Below are positions 15,581-22,608 of a DNA stretch of 37,643 nucleotides, piece by piece. A program made the position numbers and the translations under genes. The notes under the pieces were generated by a model. That model worked only from the letters and a program-made list of their open reading frames with translations. It ran no database searches and was not told the DNA's origin. Origin of the DNA: Clostridia bacterium (GTDB lineage: Bacteria > Bacillota > Clostridia > Christensenellales > Aristaeellaceae); assembly GCA_900769075.1 (NCBI GenBank), contig CAAGFE010000073.1, positions 1 to 37,643 of the forward strand, written 5' to 3'. How positions within the stretch are numbered: the stretch's first letter is position 1; every line of letters begins with the position of its first letter.

Positions 15581-16701
15581 TGGTGCTTGTGCTGGTGGTC
15601 TGGCCCGTATCGGCCCGCGCAGAGGCGCCTGCCTCCCTGACGGAAGGGGTTGCGGAAATCGTTGCCGGGCTGGACACTTCAGTCCTGGAGGCTTCCCTGG
15701 CCCAGGATGATCCCTTCGCAGCCACCGGCGGGTTTGGCGCAACGCTGCTTGCCATCGCCCGGGGCGAAATGACCCTGGACTTTGACCAGGCGTTCGATCT
15801 GATCACGGCCCGGCTGCTCTCTGCCGTGCGCAACAGCCTGTGGCGGCTGACGCGGCTCATCGCGCCGGCCATGATCTGGTCCATCCTGCGACGATTGACC
15901 GGGAAGGGCGGCGAGGCGGGCAAGGTGGTCTGCCAGCTTTGGGTGTGCGTGTTTCTCACGCAGGATCTGACGGAGCACATCGCGCTGTGCAAGGGGGCCG
16001 TCAGCCGGATGTCGGAGGGCATGCAGGGGCTGTTTCCGCTGCTGCTGACGATGATGGCGGCGGTAGGCGGCACCAGCGGCTCCGCGCTGATGCAGCCCGC
16101 CGTGGTGGCTGCTGCCAGCGCCATGACAAGGCTCATCCAGCAGGTGACCGTCCCGTTGGCGACGGCAGCCGCCATCCTGACGATGCTCTGCCATCTGGGC
16201 GAAGGGATCCGGCTGCAGCGCCTGGCGGATTTCACCCAGCAATGCGCTTCCTGGACGCTGGGCGTGTGCTTCACGGTGTTCATCGGCGTGCTGACGACCC
16301 GCGCCGTGACCGCGGCTGCGCTGGACGGCGTGACCATCCGCACTGCCAAGTACGCGATGAGCAACTTCATCCCGGTGGTGGGCAGTCTTTTCGCCGATAC
16401 GGTGGATACGCTGGTCGGGTCGGGGCTGCTGGTGCAGGGCGCGCTGGGTGTGACCGGGCTGATCCTCATCGCCTCCTGGGCGATGGCGCCCCTGTGCCAG
16501 ACGCTGGCTTCTGCGATGCTCTACAAGCTGGCCGCTGCGCTGATGCAACCCGTTTCCGACGGCCCGCTGGCCCGGTGTATCCACGATTTCGGACGGGTGC
16601 TGATGCTGCTGTTCATCATCCAGCTTTGTGCAGCAGCGATGTTCCTGATGCTGATCGCCCAGCTGATTGGAGTGAGCAGCATGACCTTCATGATGAGGTG
16701 A
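15580..16701 (+). CDS. spoIIIAE: Stage III sporulation protein AE
   Basis: A 373-residue polytopic membrane protein (B. subtilis about 399). The N-terminal signal-like segment ends SARAEA (about residue 16). A periplasmic-type stretch follows to about 75, then six or so transmembrane helices from about 100 to the end. Conserved-looking segments are SGSALMQPAVVAAAS (about 166-180) and TIRTAKYAMSNFIPVVG. It is thought to be the central membrane component of the SpoIIIA complex. The same frame is open far upstream, but TGATG at 15578-15582 joins the spoIIIAD stop to this ATG, the expected coupled start. Confidence 0.94.
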   Translation: MVLVLVVWPVSARAEAPASLTEGVAEIVAGLDTSVLEASLAQDDPFAATGGFGATLLAIARGEMTLDFDQAFDLITARLLSAVRNSLWRLTRLIAPAMIWSILRRLTGKGGEAGKVVCQLWVCVFLTQDLTEHIALCKGAVSRMSEGMQGLFPLLLTMMAAVGGTSGSALMQPAVVAAASAMTRLIQQVTVPLATAAAILTMLCHLGEGIRLQRLADFTQQCASWTLGVCFTVFIGVLTTRAVTAAALDGVTIRTAKYAMSNFIPVVGSLFADTVDTLVGSGLLVQGALGVTGLILIASWAMAPLCQTLASAMLYKLAAALMQPVSDGPLARCIHDFGRVLMLLFIIQLCAAAMFLMLIAQLIGVSSMTFMMR

Positions 16702-16707
16702 GGACGG

Positions 16708-16980
16708 ATGATGGGAAGGCTGGCGGCCTTCGCAGCCCTGTCGATGGTGGGCACGGTGCTGCTGTCCCTGCTGCCGGAGGGCGGCATCAAACGCACTGCC
16801 GGGATGGCGGTGGGGTTGCTGACGCTGATGTGCTGGGCGGAGGGCATCGGAGCCCTGCTGGGGATTGAGCTGGCGCTTTCGCCGCCCTCCACCGCGCTGG
16901 TACCGACGTCGGTCACGGTGGAAAGCGCATCGGCCCAGGCCGCAGAGGCGCTTTATTCCGCCGGGGAGGACACGCCATGA
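16708..16980 (+). CDS. spoIIIAF: Stage III sporulation protein AF, short form
   Basis: Only 90 residues, against about 206 in B. subtilis. Position and the N-terminal part identify it: two transmembrane helices (about 5-22 and 30-55) with GGIKRTAGMAVGLLTLMCWAE between and in them, typical of SpoIIIAF. After residue 60 only a short tail remains (LVPTSVTVESASAQAAEAL), so the extracytoplasmic ring-building domain is missing. The gene overlaps spoIIIAG by 4 nt (ATGA), so no room is left for a displaced domain and no frameshift is apparent. GAGGTGAGGA precedes the ATG. Confidence 0.82.
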   Translation: MMGRLAAFAALSMVGTVLLSLLPEGGIKRTAGMAVGLLTLMCWAEGIGALLGIELALSPPSTALVPTSVTVESASAQAAEALYSAGEDTP

Positions 16981-17306
16981 ACCGCTTTGCTGCCTACCTG
17001 AAGAAGGACGGCTGGATGCTGGCGGCCCTGCTGTTCTGTGTGGCCCTCTGTCTGATGCTGGGGGGACAGGGCGAACGCGCTTCCAGCGAGGAAAGCCGCC
17101 TCAGTCGGGTACTGAGCGCCATTGAGGGCGCGGGCACGGTGGAGGTCGCCGTTTACTACGAGGACAGCGTGCCCTGCGGCGCGGTGGTCGTGGCGGAGGG
17201 TGCGAATGACGTGGCCGTGAAGCTGCGCCTGGCCTCCGCCGTGACAACGCTGCTGGGCATCCGCCAGGACCGGGTCGCCATCTATGAACGGGAGGGGAAA
17301 AGATGA
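16977..17306 (+). CDS. spoIIIAG: Stage III sporulation protein AG, minimal form
   Basis: Encodes 109 residues, about half of B. subtilis SpoIIIAG (about 229). It has a transmembrane helix (about 12-30) followed by a compact ring-building motif domain: SRLSRVLSAIEGAGTVEVAVY, GAVVVAEGANDVAVKLRLAS, VTTLLGIRQDRVAIYE. SpoIIIAG forms a large ring in the channel between mother cell and forespore. The segment between the first beta strand and GAVVVAEG is only about 9 residues, so the long insertion that makes extra beta structure in the Bacillus ring is absent. It overlaps its neighbours by 4 nt on both sides. Confidence 0.88.
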   Translation: MNRFAAYLKKDGWMLAALLFCVALCLMLGGQGERASSEESRLSRVLSAIEGAGTVEVAVYYEDSVPCGAVVVAEGANDVAVKLRLASAVTTLLGIRQDRVAIYEREGKR

Positions 17307-17809
17307 CCAGGCTGCTCGAGCTGCTGATGAAGTATCGGAACATTTTCCTGCTGGCGGTGCTGGTGATCACATTGGCGGTGAGCAGCTATGTCCACCATCA
17401 GCAGATGAAGGACGGCACGCCGACGGTCGATATCCCGGTGACGGAGGTCGCGGCCCAGGCTCCGTCTGCGCTGGAAGCCTTCCGCCAGCAGCGGGATCAG
17501 GAGGCACTGCAGGATATTGCTGCACTGGAGCAGCTGATTGCCCAGGCCAACGTGGATGAGCACACCCGCGAAGCCGCCGCAGCCCAGCTCCGGGAGATCA
17601 TCGGCAATCGCCAGGCCCAGGCTGCCCTGGAAGGCGCGCTGCTGGAGAGCAGCCTGTCCCCCTGCGTGGCGGTGGTCTCCGGCGAGAGCGTCACCATCGT
17701 GACGCAGAAATCCACCGTGACCGGCAAGGATTCAGCGCTGGTCATCAGCCTGGCACAAGCCCATGCGGGCGCTGCGCCGGAAAATGTGCGCATCATCAGT
17801 GCAAAATAG
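17303..17809 (+). CDS. spoIIIAH: Stage III sporulation protein AH
   Basis: A 168-residue protein (B. subtilis about 218). One transmembrane helix lies at about 11-29. A helical extracytoplasmic stalk follows (about 50-100, FRQQRDQEALQDIAALEQLI), then the ring-building domain that binds SpoIIQ (about 85-168, TREAAAAQLREIIGNRQAQ, then VAVVSGESVTIVTQ and the final beta strand). It is the last gene of the spoIIIA operon. Its ATG overlaps the spoIIIAG stop by 4 nt. SpoIIQ, its forespore partner in Bacillus, is not in the window. Confidence 0.93.
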   Translation: MTRLLELLMKYRNIFLLAVLVITLAVSSYVHHQQMKDGTPTVDIPVTEVAAQAPSALEAFRQQRDQEALQDIAALEQLIAQANVDEHTREAAAAQLREIIGNRQAQAALEGALLESSLSPCVAVVSGESVTIVTQKSTVTGKDSALVISLAQAHAGAAPENVRIISAK

Positions 17810-17864
17810 CGGACAGGCTGTTTCAGATGATGGATTCGGGGGTATCATATTCGGTGTGAAGGGG

Positions 17865-17893
17865 TTCCCATCATCGCTAAGGTGTGGTATAAT
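17865..17893 (+). promoter_or_regulatory. Promoter of the RseC-like/thioredoxin unit
   Basis: Perfect TATAAT (17888-17893) with TGG in front (extended -10) and a weak -35 TTCCCA (17865-17870) at 17-nt spacing, 33 nt before the start codon. Confidence 0.8.
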
Positions 17894-17925
17894 AGACCCG
17901 ATACATTCCAAAGGAGCGATGATTG

Positions 17926-18351
17926 ATGGATAGGCTCGGCGAGGTCACCAAGGTGGATGGCAAGTGGATTGAGGTTTCCTTCTGCCGTCCGACGGACTGC
18001 GAAAAGTGTCACGGCTGCATGGGCGGTGAGAAGCCAACCACGCTTCGTCTGGAGGGACAGGCCAACCTGGGCGACAAGGTTCTGGTCGAGCTGTCTGCGG
18101 GCACCGTCACCCAGGCGTCCCTGCTGGCATACGGCCTGCCGCTGGCGGGCCTGTTGATCGGCATGCTCCTCGGTGAACAGTACATCCCCCTGGAGAACTC
18201 CCTGGGCACGCTATTCGGCGCGGTGGTCGGGCTGTGTCTGCCCCTGACGTACCTGCTCATCACCGAAGGCAAGCGGCGCAGCAACCCCAAATGGACGCCG
18301 CAGATCAAGCGCATCATCCCCCAGGGAGAAACAGAACAACACATTGAATGA
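17926..18351 (+). CDS. RseC/SoxR-reducing-system-like membrane protein
   Basis: A 141-residue protein of the RseC/MucC family. An N-terminal soluble part contains a four-cysteine cluster, CRPTDCEKCHGC (about 20-31), where a redox or metal site is likely. Two transmembrane helices follow (about 66-84 and 93-111), then a basic cytoplasmic tail. In E. coli RseC belongs to the SoxR-reducing system; in Clostridia the partner is unknown. A TTG at 17923 is in frame, but AAGGAG (17911-17916) spaced 9 nt away supports the ATG at 17926. It sits 14 nt before thioredoxin, which suggests a thiol-redox function. No Rnf genes are present in the window. Confidence 0.85.
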   Translation: MDRLGEVTKVDGKWIEVSFCRPTDCEKCHGCMGGEKPTTLRLEGQANLGDKVLVELSAGTVTQASLLAYGLPLAGLLIGMLLGEQYIPLENSLGTLFGAVVGLCLPLTYLLITEGKRRSNPKWTPQIKRIIPQGETEQHIE

Positions 18352-18365
18352 AGGAGGAACATCCC

Positions 18366-18680
18366 ATGGCAAAGGAAATTATGACGGAAGAATTCAGCAG
18401 CTTTATCAATCAGGACAAGCCCGTTCTGGTGGACTTCTGGGCGCCCTGGTGCGGCCCGTGCCGGATGGTCGCGCCGGTGGTGGAGGAAATCTCCACCCAG
18501 TATGCCAATGAGGTCGCCGTCGGCAAGGTGGACGTGGACAAGTGCCCGGAGCTGGCCAAGCAGTTCCGCGTGATGTCCATCCCCACGCTGATTCTGTTCA
18601 AGGGCGGCAAGATCATCGACCAGAAGCTCGGCTTCCAGCCCAAGAATGCCCTGGAGGATATGATCAAAAAGGCGCTGTAA
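18366..18680 (+). CDS. trxA: Thioredoxin
   Basis: A 104-residue thioredoxin with the classical active site WCGPC (Cys29, Cys32) and the cis-proline segment MSIPTLILFKGG (about 73-84). It is a cytosolic thiol-disulfide reductant that accepts electrons from thioredoxin reductase, whose gene is not nearby. An ATG at 18348 is in frame, but AAGGAGG (18351-18357) directs initiation at the ATG at 18366. It follows the RseC-like gene and is closed by a terminator. Confidence 0.96.
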   Translation: MAKEIMTEEFSSFINQDKPVLVDFWAPWCGPCRMVAPVVEEISTQYANEVAVGKVDVDKCPELAKQFRVMSIPTLILFKGGKIIDQKLGFQPKNALEDMIKKAL

Positions 18681-18687
18681 GCATCTC

Positions 18688-18722
18688 AAAGCGGGCGGCC
18701 CCGGACGGCTGCCCGCTTTTTT
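18688..18722 (+). terminator. Terminator after trxA
   Basis: AAAGCGGGC (18688-18696) pairs with GCCCGCTTT (18711-18719), with further internal G-C pairing and a run of six T overlapping the 3' arm. Confidence 0.9.
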
Positions 18723-18736
18723 CGTGCAAGAAACCC

Positions 18737-18765
18737 TTCCCTTTCCACCCAACAGGTGGTATAAT
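18737..18765 (+). promoter_or_regulatory. Promoter of the LCP operon
   Basis: Perfect TATAAT (18760-18765) preceded by TGG, with only a weak -35 (TTCCCT, 18737-18742) at 17 nt. The leader to the LCP start is about 110 nt. It is the same promoter style as at 17888. Confidence 0.75.
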
Positions 18766-18884
18766 GGGCTTGTTACGGAATACGCCGTATTGGATGTACC
18801 GTTTTTTCCGTATCAGGGAAGCATATTTCCGTCTGATTCGTTTCCATGACGGATCCTATTCACCGCAAAGAAAAGGAGCGACCG

Positions 18885-19823
18885 ATGATGAAACGCATGC
18901 TCGCATGTCTCCTGACCCTTGTTTTGATCCTGACCAGCCTGCCCGCGCTGGCGGATACCCAGCCCACCCCCATCTCGAAGATCCCTTATGACCAGATCCC
19001 CGAAAACCGGGACGGCATTTATCACTACCTGCTCCTGTGCATGGATGAGTGGAACGGCGGGCTCCACGACAACAACGACGGCATCGTGCTGCTGACCTTT
19101 GACACCCGCGCAGGCCGCATCATGCTGACTTCCCTCCTGCGCGATTCCCTGGTGGAACGCCCCGACGGCAAGATCGGCCGCATCAACTACATCGTCAAGA
19201 ACTGGGGTCCGGACGCACTGTGCAACATCCTCAGCACCCACCTGAACATCAGGGTGGAAAAGTACGTCATCTTCAACTTCCAGCAGATCGCCAACATCAT
19301 TGACTATCTGGGCGGCGTGGAGATTGAGGTCAACAGCAGCGAGGCCAGCTACCTGCGCCGCTATCCCCTTTCCCCCAGCCAGACCACCCCTTCCATGGAT
19401 CGCGCCGGCACCTACCTGTTCACCGGCCGCGCGGCGGTCATTTACATGCGCATACGCAAGGGCAACGGCGGCGACTTCATGCGCACCCAGCGCGTCCGCA
19501 CCGTGCTGTCCACCCTGGCGGACAAGTGCCGCGTGATGACCTACGACCAGGCCAAGGCGCTGCTCGACTCCGTCGTGGAGAACTCCACCACCACCAACAT
19601 GACCACGGACGATCTGCTCAAGGCCCTCGATCAGGCCTTCGCCCTGCGTTCCTGCGTGATCGAGGAGCTCCGCCTGCCCCAGGATGACGCGCGCAAGTCC
19701 ATCACCTATGCCGGCATGGCCGTGCAGGACATCAACTGGGTGATGTGCCGCGAGGACATGGCCGACTTCCTGGAATGCGGCTGGCTCGTGATCGAGGACG
19801 AGGACGAGGATTTCTACGAGTAA
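18885..19823 (+). CDS. LytR-CpsA-Psr (LCP) family protein
   Basis: About 312 residues with an N-terminal signal peptide or anchor (about 4-24). The LCP domain spans about 35-240. Recognisable pieces are DNNDGIVLLTFD, IMLTSLLRDSLV, the KIGRINYIVKNWG stretch, FQQIANIIDYLGGVEIEV, and FMRTQRVRTVL near the end. LCP enzymes transfer teichoic acids, capsule or other glycopolymers from lipid carriers to peptidoglycan, outside the membrane. The frame is open from 18846, but AAAAGGAG (18871-18878) places the start at 18885 (or 18888). The C-terminus is very acidic. It heads a three-gene envelope operon. Confidence 0.9.
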   Translation: MMKRMLACLLTLVLILTSLPALADTQPTPISKIPYDQIPENRDGIYHYLLLCMDEWNGGLHDNNDGIVLLTFDTRAGRIMLTSLLRDSLVERPDGKIGRINYIVKNWGPDALCNILSTHLNIRVEKYVIFNFQQIANIIDYLGGVEIEVNSSEASYLRRYPLSPSQTTPSMDRAGTYLFTGRAAVIYMRIRKGNGGDFMRTQRVRTVLSTLADKCRVMTYDQAKALLDSVVENSTTTNMTTDDLLKALDQAFALRSCVIEELRLPQDDARKSITYAGMAVQDINWVMCREDMADFLECGWLVIEDEDEDFYE

Positions 19824-19844
19824 GAACCCAGAAGGAGTTTCCTG

Positions 19845-21677
19845 ATGAGATGTCCGAAATGCAACCAATGGAACCGCCCTTCCCTGCCCAAGTGTATACG
19901 CTGCGGCACGCCCCTGAAGGCGGACAGCCCGGTGACGCCTTCCTGGCGCGCCCAGCTCAAGGACGGCCAGGCCAAGGAATACATCCGTGTGGATGAGGAC
20001 GGCGGCATCAGCGTATCCCCCGATGAGCGCGAGGTGCTGGCGGCAGAAATGACCGAGCTGAAGGCCCGAAAGGAAGCGGGCGAAGCGCTCCAGCGCAGGT
20101 TGCGGGAGGAAGCGGAGGATCGCACACCGCCCTCTGCCAATGTGCAAATGCCGGAGGAGCCCGCCCAGGAGGAAACGCTCTTCGGGCTGACCGAGGAGGG
20201 CGTGACCCGTCCGGAGGAGGCGCCGGCAGAGGAAGCCCCGCCCGAAGCGCCTGCCGCCGAGGGCCAGACCCCCTTCCGCAAGAGCCGCAACCCCCGGGGC
20301 ACCCGCGTGGTGCTGGACGCCGCCCAATGGGAGGATACCCGTTCCTATGATCCGGTGGTTGACGCGATGATGCAGAACAACGTGTTCCAGCAGCCTCCGA
20401 ACCTCAAGGAGCTTGGCCCTCTCCCCTCCCGACGCATGTCCCATCGGAAGATCATCCGCACCATCACGGCCATCCTGGTGGTGGGCGTGGTGCTGCTGGT
20501 GGGATACTTCGGGTTCACGGTGTATGAAAGCCGTCTGGCGGCCGAGGCCGAGAAGAACCGCGCGCTGGTCACCGCGTCCATCGTGAACGACCTGGCAGCG
20601 CACACCATCCTGATTCCCGGTGAGGACGGGCAGCAGATTTTCATCAGCAATGATGAGATTCGCGCCAGCTACACGGTGGTGGGGGGCTTTGCAACCATCG
20701 AAATCGCCGATTATGTATGGTATGAGAACCTCACCGACATCACGGAGGAAACCATGAGCGTCACGCTGCTGCCCTACGTCAAAACGGCGTCGGGCCATCA
20801 GAAGCCCATGGATCCCATCACCTACAGCATCACGATCCCCCTCAGCCCCATTGAGCTGGTGACCCCTGACAAGCTCTACACCGAGGTCACCACGGCCATG
20901 TACTCCATGCAGTTCCAGGTGCGTCCCGGTTCCCTCGTCACCATCAACAATGTGAATGTCTCCGACACGGTGAATGAATCCGGCGAGCTGACCTACAACG
21001 CGACGGTTCAGCCCAACGGCAACAACGAATACGTCGTGAAGGTGCGCAGCCCCTATTGCCGCGACAACGCCATGGTGGTCACGCTGTACCGCGAGGTCCA
21101 GGAAATCCCGCTGGATCTGGCTGCCACCACCTACACGTCCACCAACAATCAGGTGGTGCTCATCAGCTGTACCACCATTCCCGGCGCCGAGGTGGATGTG
21201 CTGACCCCCCACACCGATTTGAAGATCACCGATCTGGACACCACCGGCGAATTCACCTTCAACGCGGTGTTCGACCACATCGGCAACAATACTATCTCCA
21301 TCACCGCCTCCTATCCGGGCAAAAAGACCTCCCGGGTGGACTACACCATCTATTACGTGCCCAGCGCGAACATCTATACCCGCGCTGCCTGGCCGTTGAA
21401 CAAGGATGCGGAATACAACGAACTGCTGAACAACATCGAAGTCCGCGCTGCCAGGTCCCAGGTGTACCTGGGGGTGGGAACCATCGCCTACTTCGTGAGT
21501 GAAACCAAGCCGCAGATGGCGGTGATGTATTGCTCCGATGACGGACAGACCCGCCCTGTGCTGCTGGAAAACCAGACCAAAACGACCTGGAAGGTCGGCC
21601 AATACTACAAGATCTACTGCGACGCTTATGGCACCTATAACGGCATGCCCTGGCTGATCGCCCGCTATACCTACTGA
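19845..21677 (+). CDS. Zinc-ribbon, single-pass membrane protein with beta-rich ectodomain
   Basis: A 610-residue protein I cannot assign to a named family. It starts with a zinc ribbon (CPKC at 3-6, CIRC at 17-20). A low-complexity acidic/proline linker rich in Glu, Pro and Ala follows (about 60-150). One transmembrane helix lies near 205-227 (TITAILVVGVVLLVGYFGF). The rest, about 380 residues, is probably outside the membrane. It looks beta-rich and repetitive, with Ig-like stretches such as ELTYNATVQPNGNNEYVVKV and EFTFNAVFDHIGNNTISI, which resemble each other. The C-terminus is aromatic-rich. AAGGAG (19832-19837) sits 7 nt before the ATG. It lies 21 nt after the LCP gene and 15 nt before a secreted DUF3298-like gene, so an envelope function is likely. 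Signalling across the membrane is only a guess. Confidence 0.75.
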   Translation: MRCPKCNQWNRPSLPKCIRCGTPLKADSPVTPSWRAQLKDGQAKEYIRVDEDGGISVSPDEREVLAAEMTELKARKEAGEALQRRLREEAEDRTPPSANVQMPEEPAQEETLFGLTEEGVTRPEEAPAEEAPPEAPAAEGQTPFRKSRNPRGTRVVLDAAQWEDTRSYDPVVDAMMQNNVFQQPPNLKELGPLPSRRMSHRKIIRTITAILVVGVVLLVGYFGFTVYESRLAAEAEKNRALVTASIVNDLAAHTILIPGEDGQQIFISNDEIRASYTVVGGFATIEIADYVWYENLTDITEETMSVTLLPYVKTASGHQKPMDPITYSITIPLSPIELVTPDKLYTEVTTAMYSMQFQVRPGSLVTINNVNVSDTVNESGELTYNATVQPNGNNEYVVKVRSPYCRDNAMVVTLYREVQEIPLDLAATTYTSTNNQVVLISCTTIPGAEVDVLTPHTDLKITDLDTTGEFTFNAVFDHIGNNTISITASYPGKKTSRVDYTIYYVPSANIYTRAAWPLNKDAEYNELLNNIEVRAARSQVYLGVGTIAYFVSETKPQMAVMYCSDDGQTRPVLLENQTKTTWKVGQYYKIYCDAYGTYNGMPWLIARYTY

Positions 21678-21692
21678 TTGCGAGGTACCTCC

Positions 21693-22451
21693 ATGTTCCG
21701 ACTGCTGATTCTGCTGCTCGCGCTCATGCTCGTCCCCTTCTCCGGCATGGCAGAGGCTCCGCTGACCTTCTCGGATGACCTGACCGGTGTTTTCACCTGG
21801 CCCGAAGGCGCTCCGGAGGCCGAGGCGACCTATGTGTATCGCTTCTGCTATCCCCAGCTTGCGGGCGAGGATGATCTGGCGATGACGATCAACAATGTGT
21901 TTGCGTACGAGGCCAGCGACGCGCTGGGCTTTGAATGCCCGATGATCGGCTCCAGCCACCCGGCGGAGGAAGGCCAGATGCAGGTGAACATCACCTGCGA
22001 GATCGTACACCTGAGCGACAAATACCTGTCCATCCGCGTTGACAAGACCGTCACCGTCGGGGAGCGCGTGTCCGGCATTGTGCGGGGCTTCACCTTCCCG
22101 CTCACCGGCGCGGACGCCGGTACCCCCACATCCCTCCCCTATCTCCTGGGCATTCTCGACCCGGAGGAAACCGACGAATGGTACATCGACCGCCAGATTG
22201 CCAAGGCGGACACCTGCGCCCGGGACATGGTGTGGGCGATGATCGAAAAGGACATGCGCAAGGATGGCAGCCCCCTCTACGATGACCTGACCTTCGAGGA
22301 GTTCGAGGGCGGGTTTTATCCTGAGGATGACTTCTTCCTGGATGAAGATGGCAATGTCGTGTTCTTCCTGCAGGAGGGTGTGATCGCACCGTCAGAGGCG
22401 GGACAGTTCTTCTACACCATCTCCCTGGATGACCTGCTGGATGAAATCTGA
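21693..22451 (+). CDS. Secreted DUF3298-like (RsiV-type) protein
   Basis: A 252-residue exported protein with a signal peptide (about 1-21, ending GMAEA). The mature part resembles the DUF3298 domain seen in RsiV and PdaC: an early YPQLAGEDDLAMTINN segment and a C-terminal FFLDEDGNVVFFLQEGVIAPSEAGQ block, followed by a terminal beta segment. In RsiV this fold binds lysozyme. No such function is claimed here, and there is no transmembrane anchor or anti-sigma part. A TTG at 21678 is in frame, but GAGGT (21682-21686) supports the ATG at 21693. It ends the LCP operon, just before a terminator. Confidence 0.75.
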   Translation: MFRLLILLLALMLVPFSGMAEAPLTFSDDLTGVFTWPEGAPEAEATYVYRFCYPQLAGEDDLAMTINNVFAYEASDALGFECPMIGSSHPAEEGQMQVNITCEIVHLSDKYLSIRVDKTVTVGERVSGIVRGFTFPLTGADAGTPTSLPYLLGILDPEETDEWYIDRQIAKADTCARDMVWAMIEKDMRKDGSPLYDDLTFEEFEGGFYPEDDFFLDEDGNVVFFLQEGVIAPSEAGQFFYTISLDDLLDEI

Positions 22452-22458
22452 TTCCCGG

Positions 22459-22488
22459 CGGAGGATGCAATCGCGTCCTCCGTTTTTT
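22459..22488 (+). terminator. Terminator of the LCP operon
   Basis: CGGAGGA (22459-22465) and TCCTCCG (22476-22482) form a perfect stem followed by six T. Confidence 0.92.
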
Positions 22489-22532
22489 ACATATATGACT
22501 GCTATTTCCCGGCCAGGAATCCCCTGCAGCCC

Positions 22533-22560
22533 TTGACAGAAGGGCATCGGCAGTTATAAT
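22533..22560 (+). promoter_or_regulatory. Consensus sigma-A promoter
   Basis: Perfect TTGACA (22533-22538), 16-nt spacer, perfect TATAAT (22555-22560). It is the strongest-looking housekeeping promoter in the window and drives the unknown gene and the pseudouridine synthase gene. Confidence 0.9.
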
Positions 22561-22608
22561 ATAAGTTGCTAAAGAATCATGCGGCATTTTGCCGAAACAG
22601 GAGGTTCC

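Noticed and set aside
16708..17306. Frameshift hiding the missing SpoIIIAF domain
   Set aside because: spoIIIAF overlaps spoIIIAG by 4 nt with a normal start, and the other frames in the junction give no ring-domain-like sequence.
17826..17875. GATGATGG ... CCATCATC inverted repeat around the promoter of the RseC-like gene
   Set aside because: The arms are 8 bp with a 34-nt loop and no T-run. It is not a terminator for spoIIIAH and could arise by chance, so no operator is claimed.
18813..22010. About 1065-codon open frame on the minus strand opposite the LCP and zinc-ribbon genes
   Set aside because: It spans two real genes and their gap, has His/Gly/Val-rich composition typical of antisense frames, and has no recognisable domain. 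Plus-strand promoters, ribosome sites and the terminator support the other strand.
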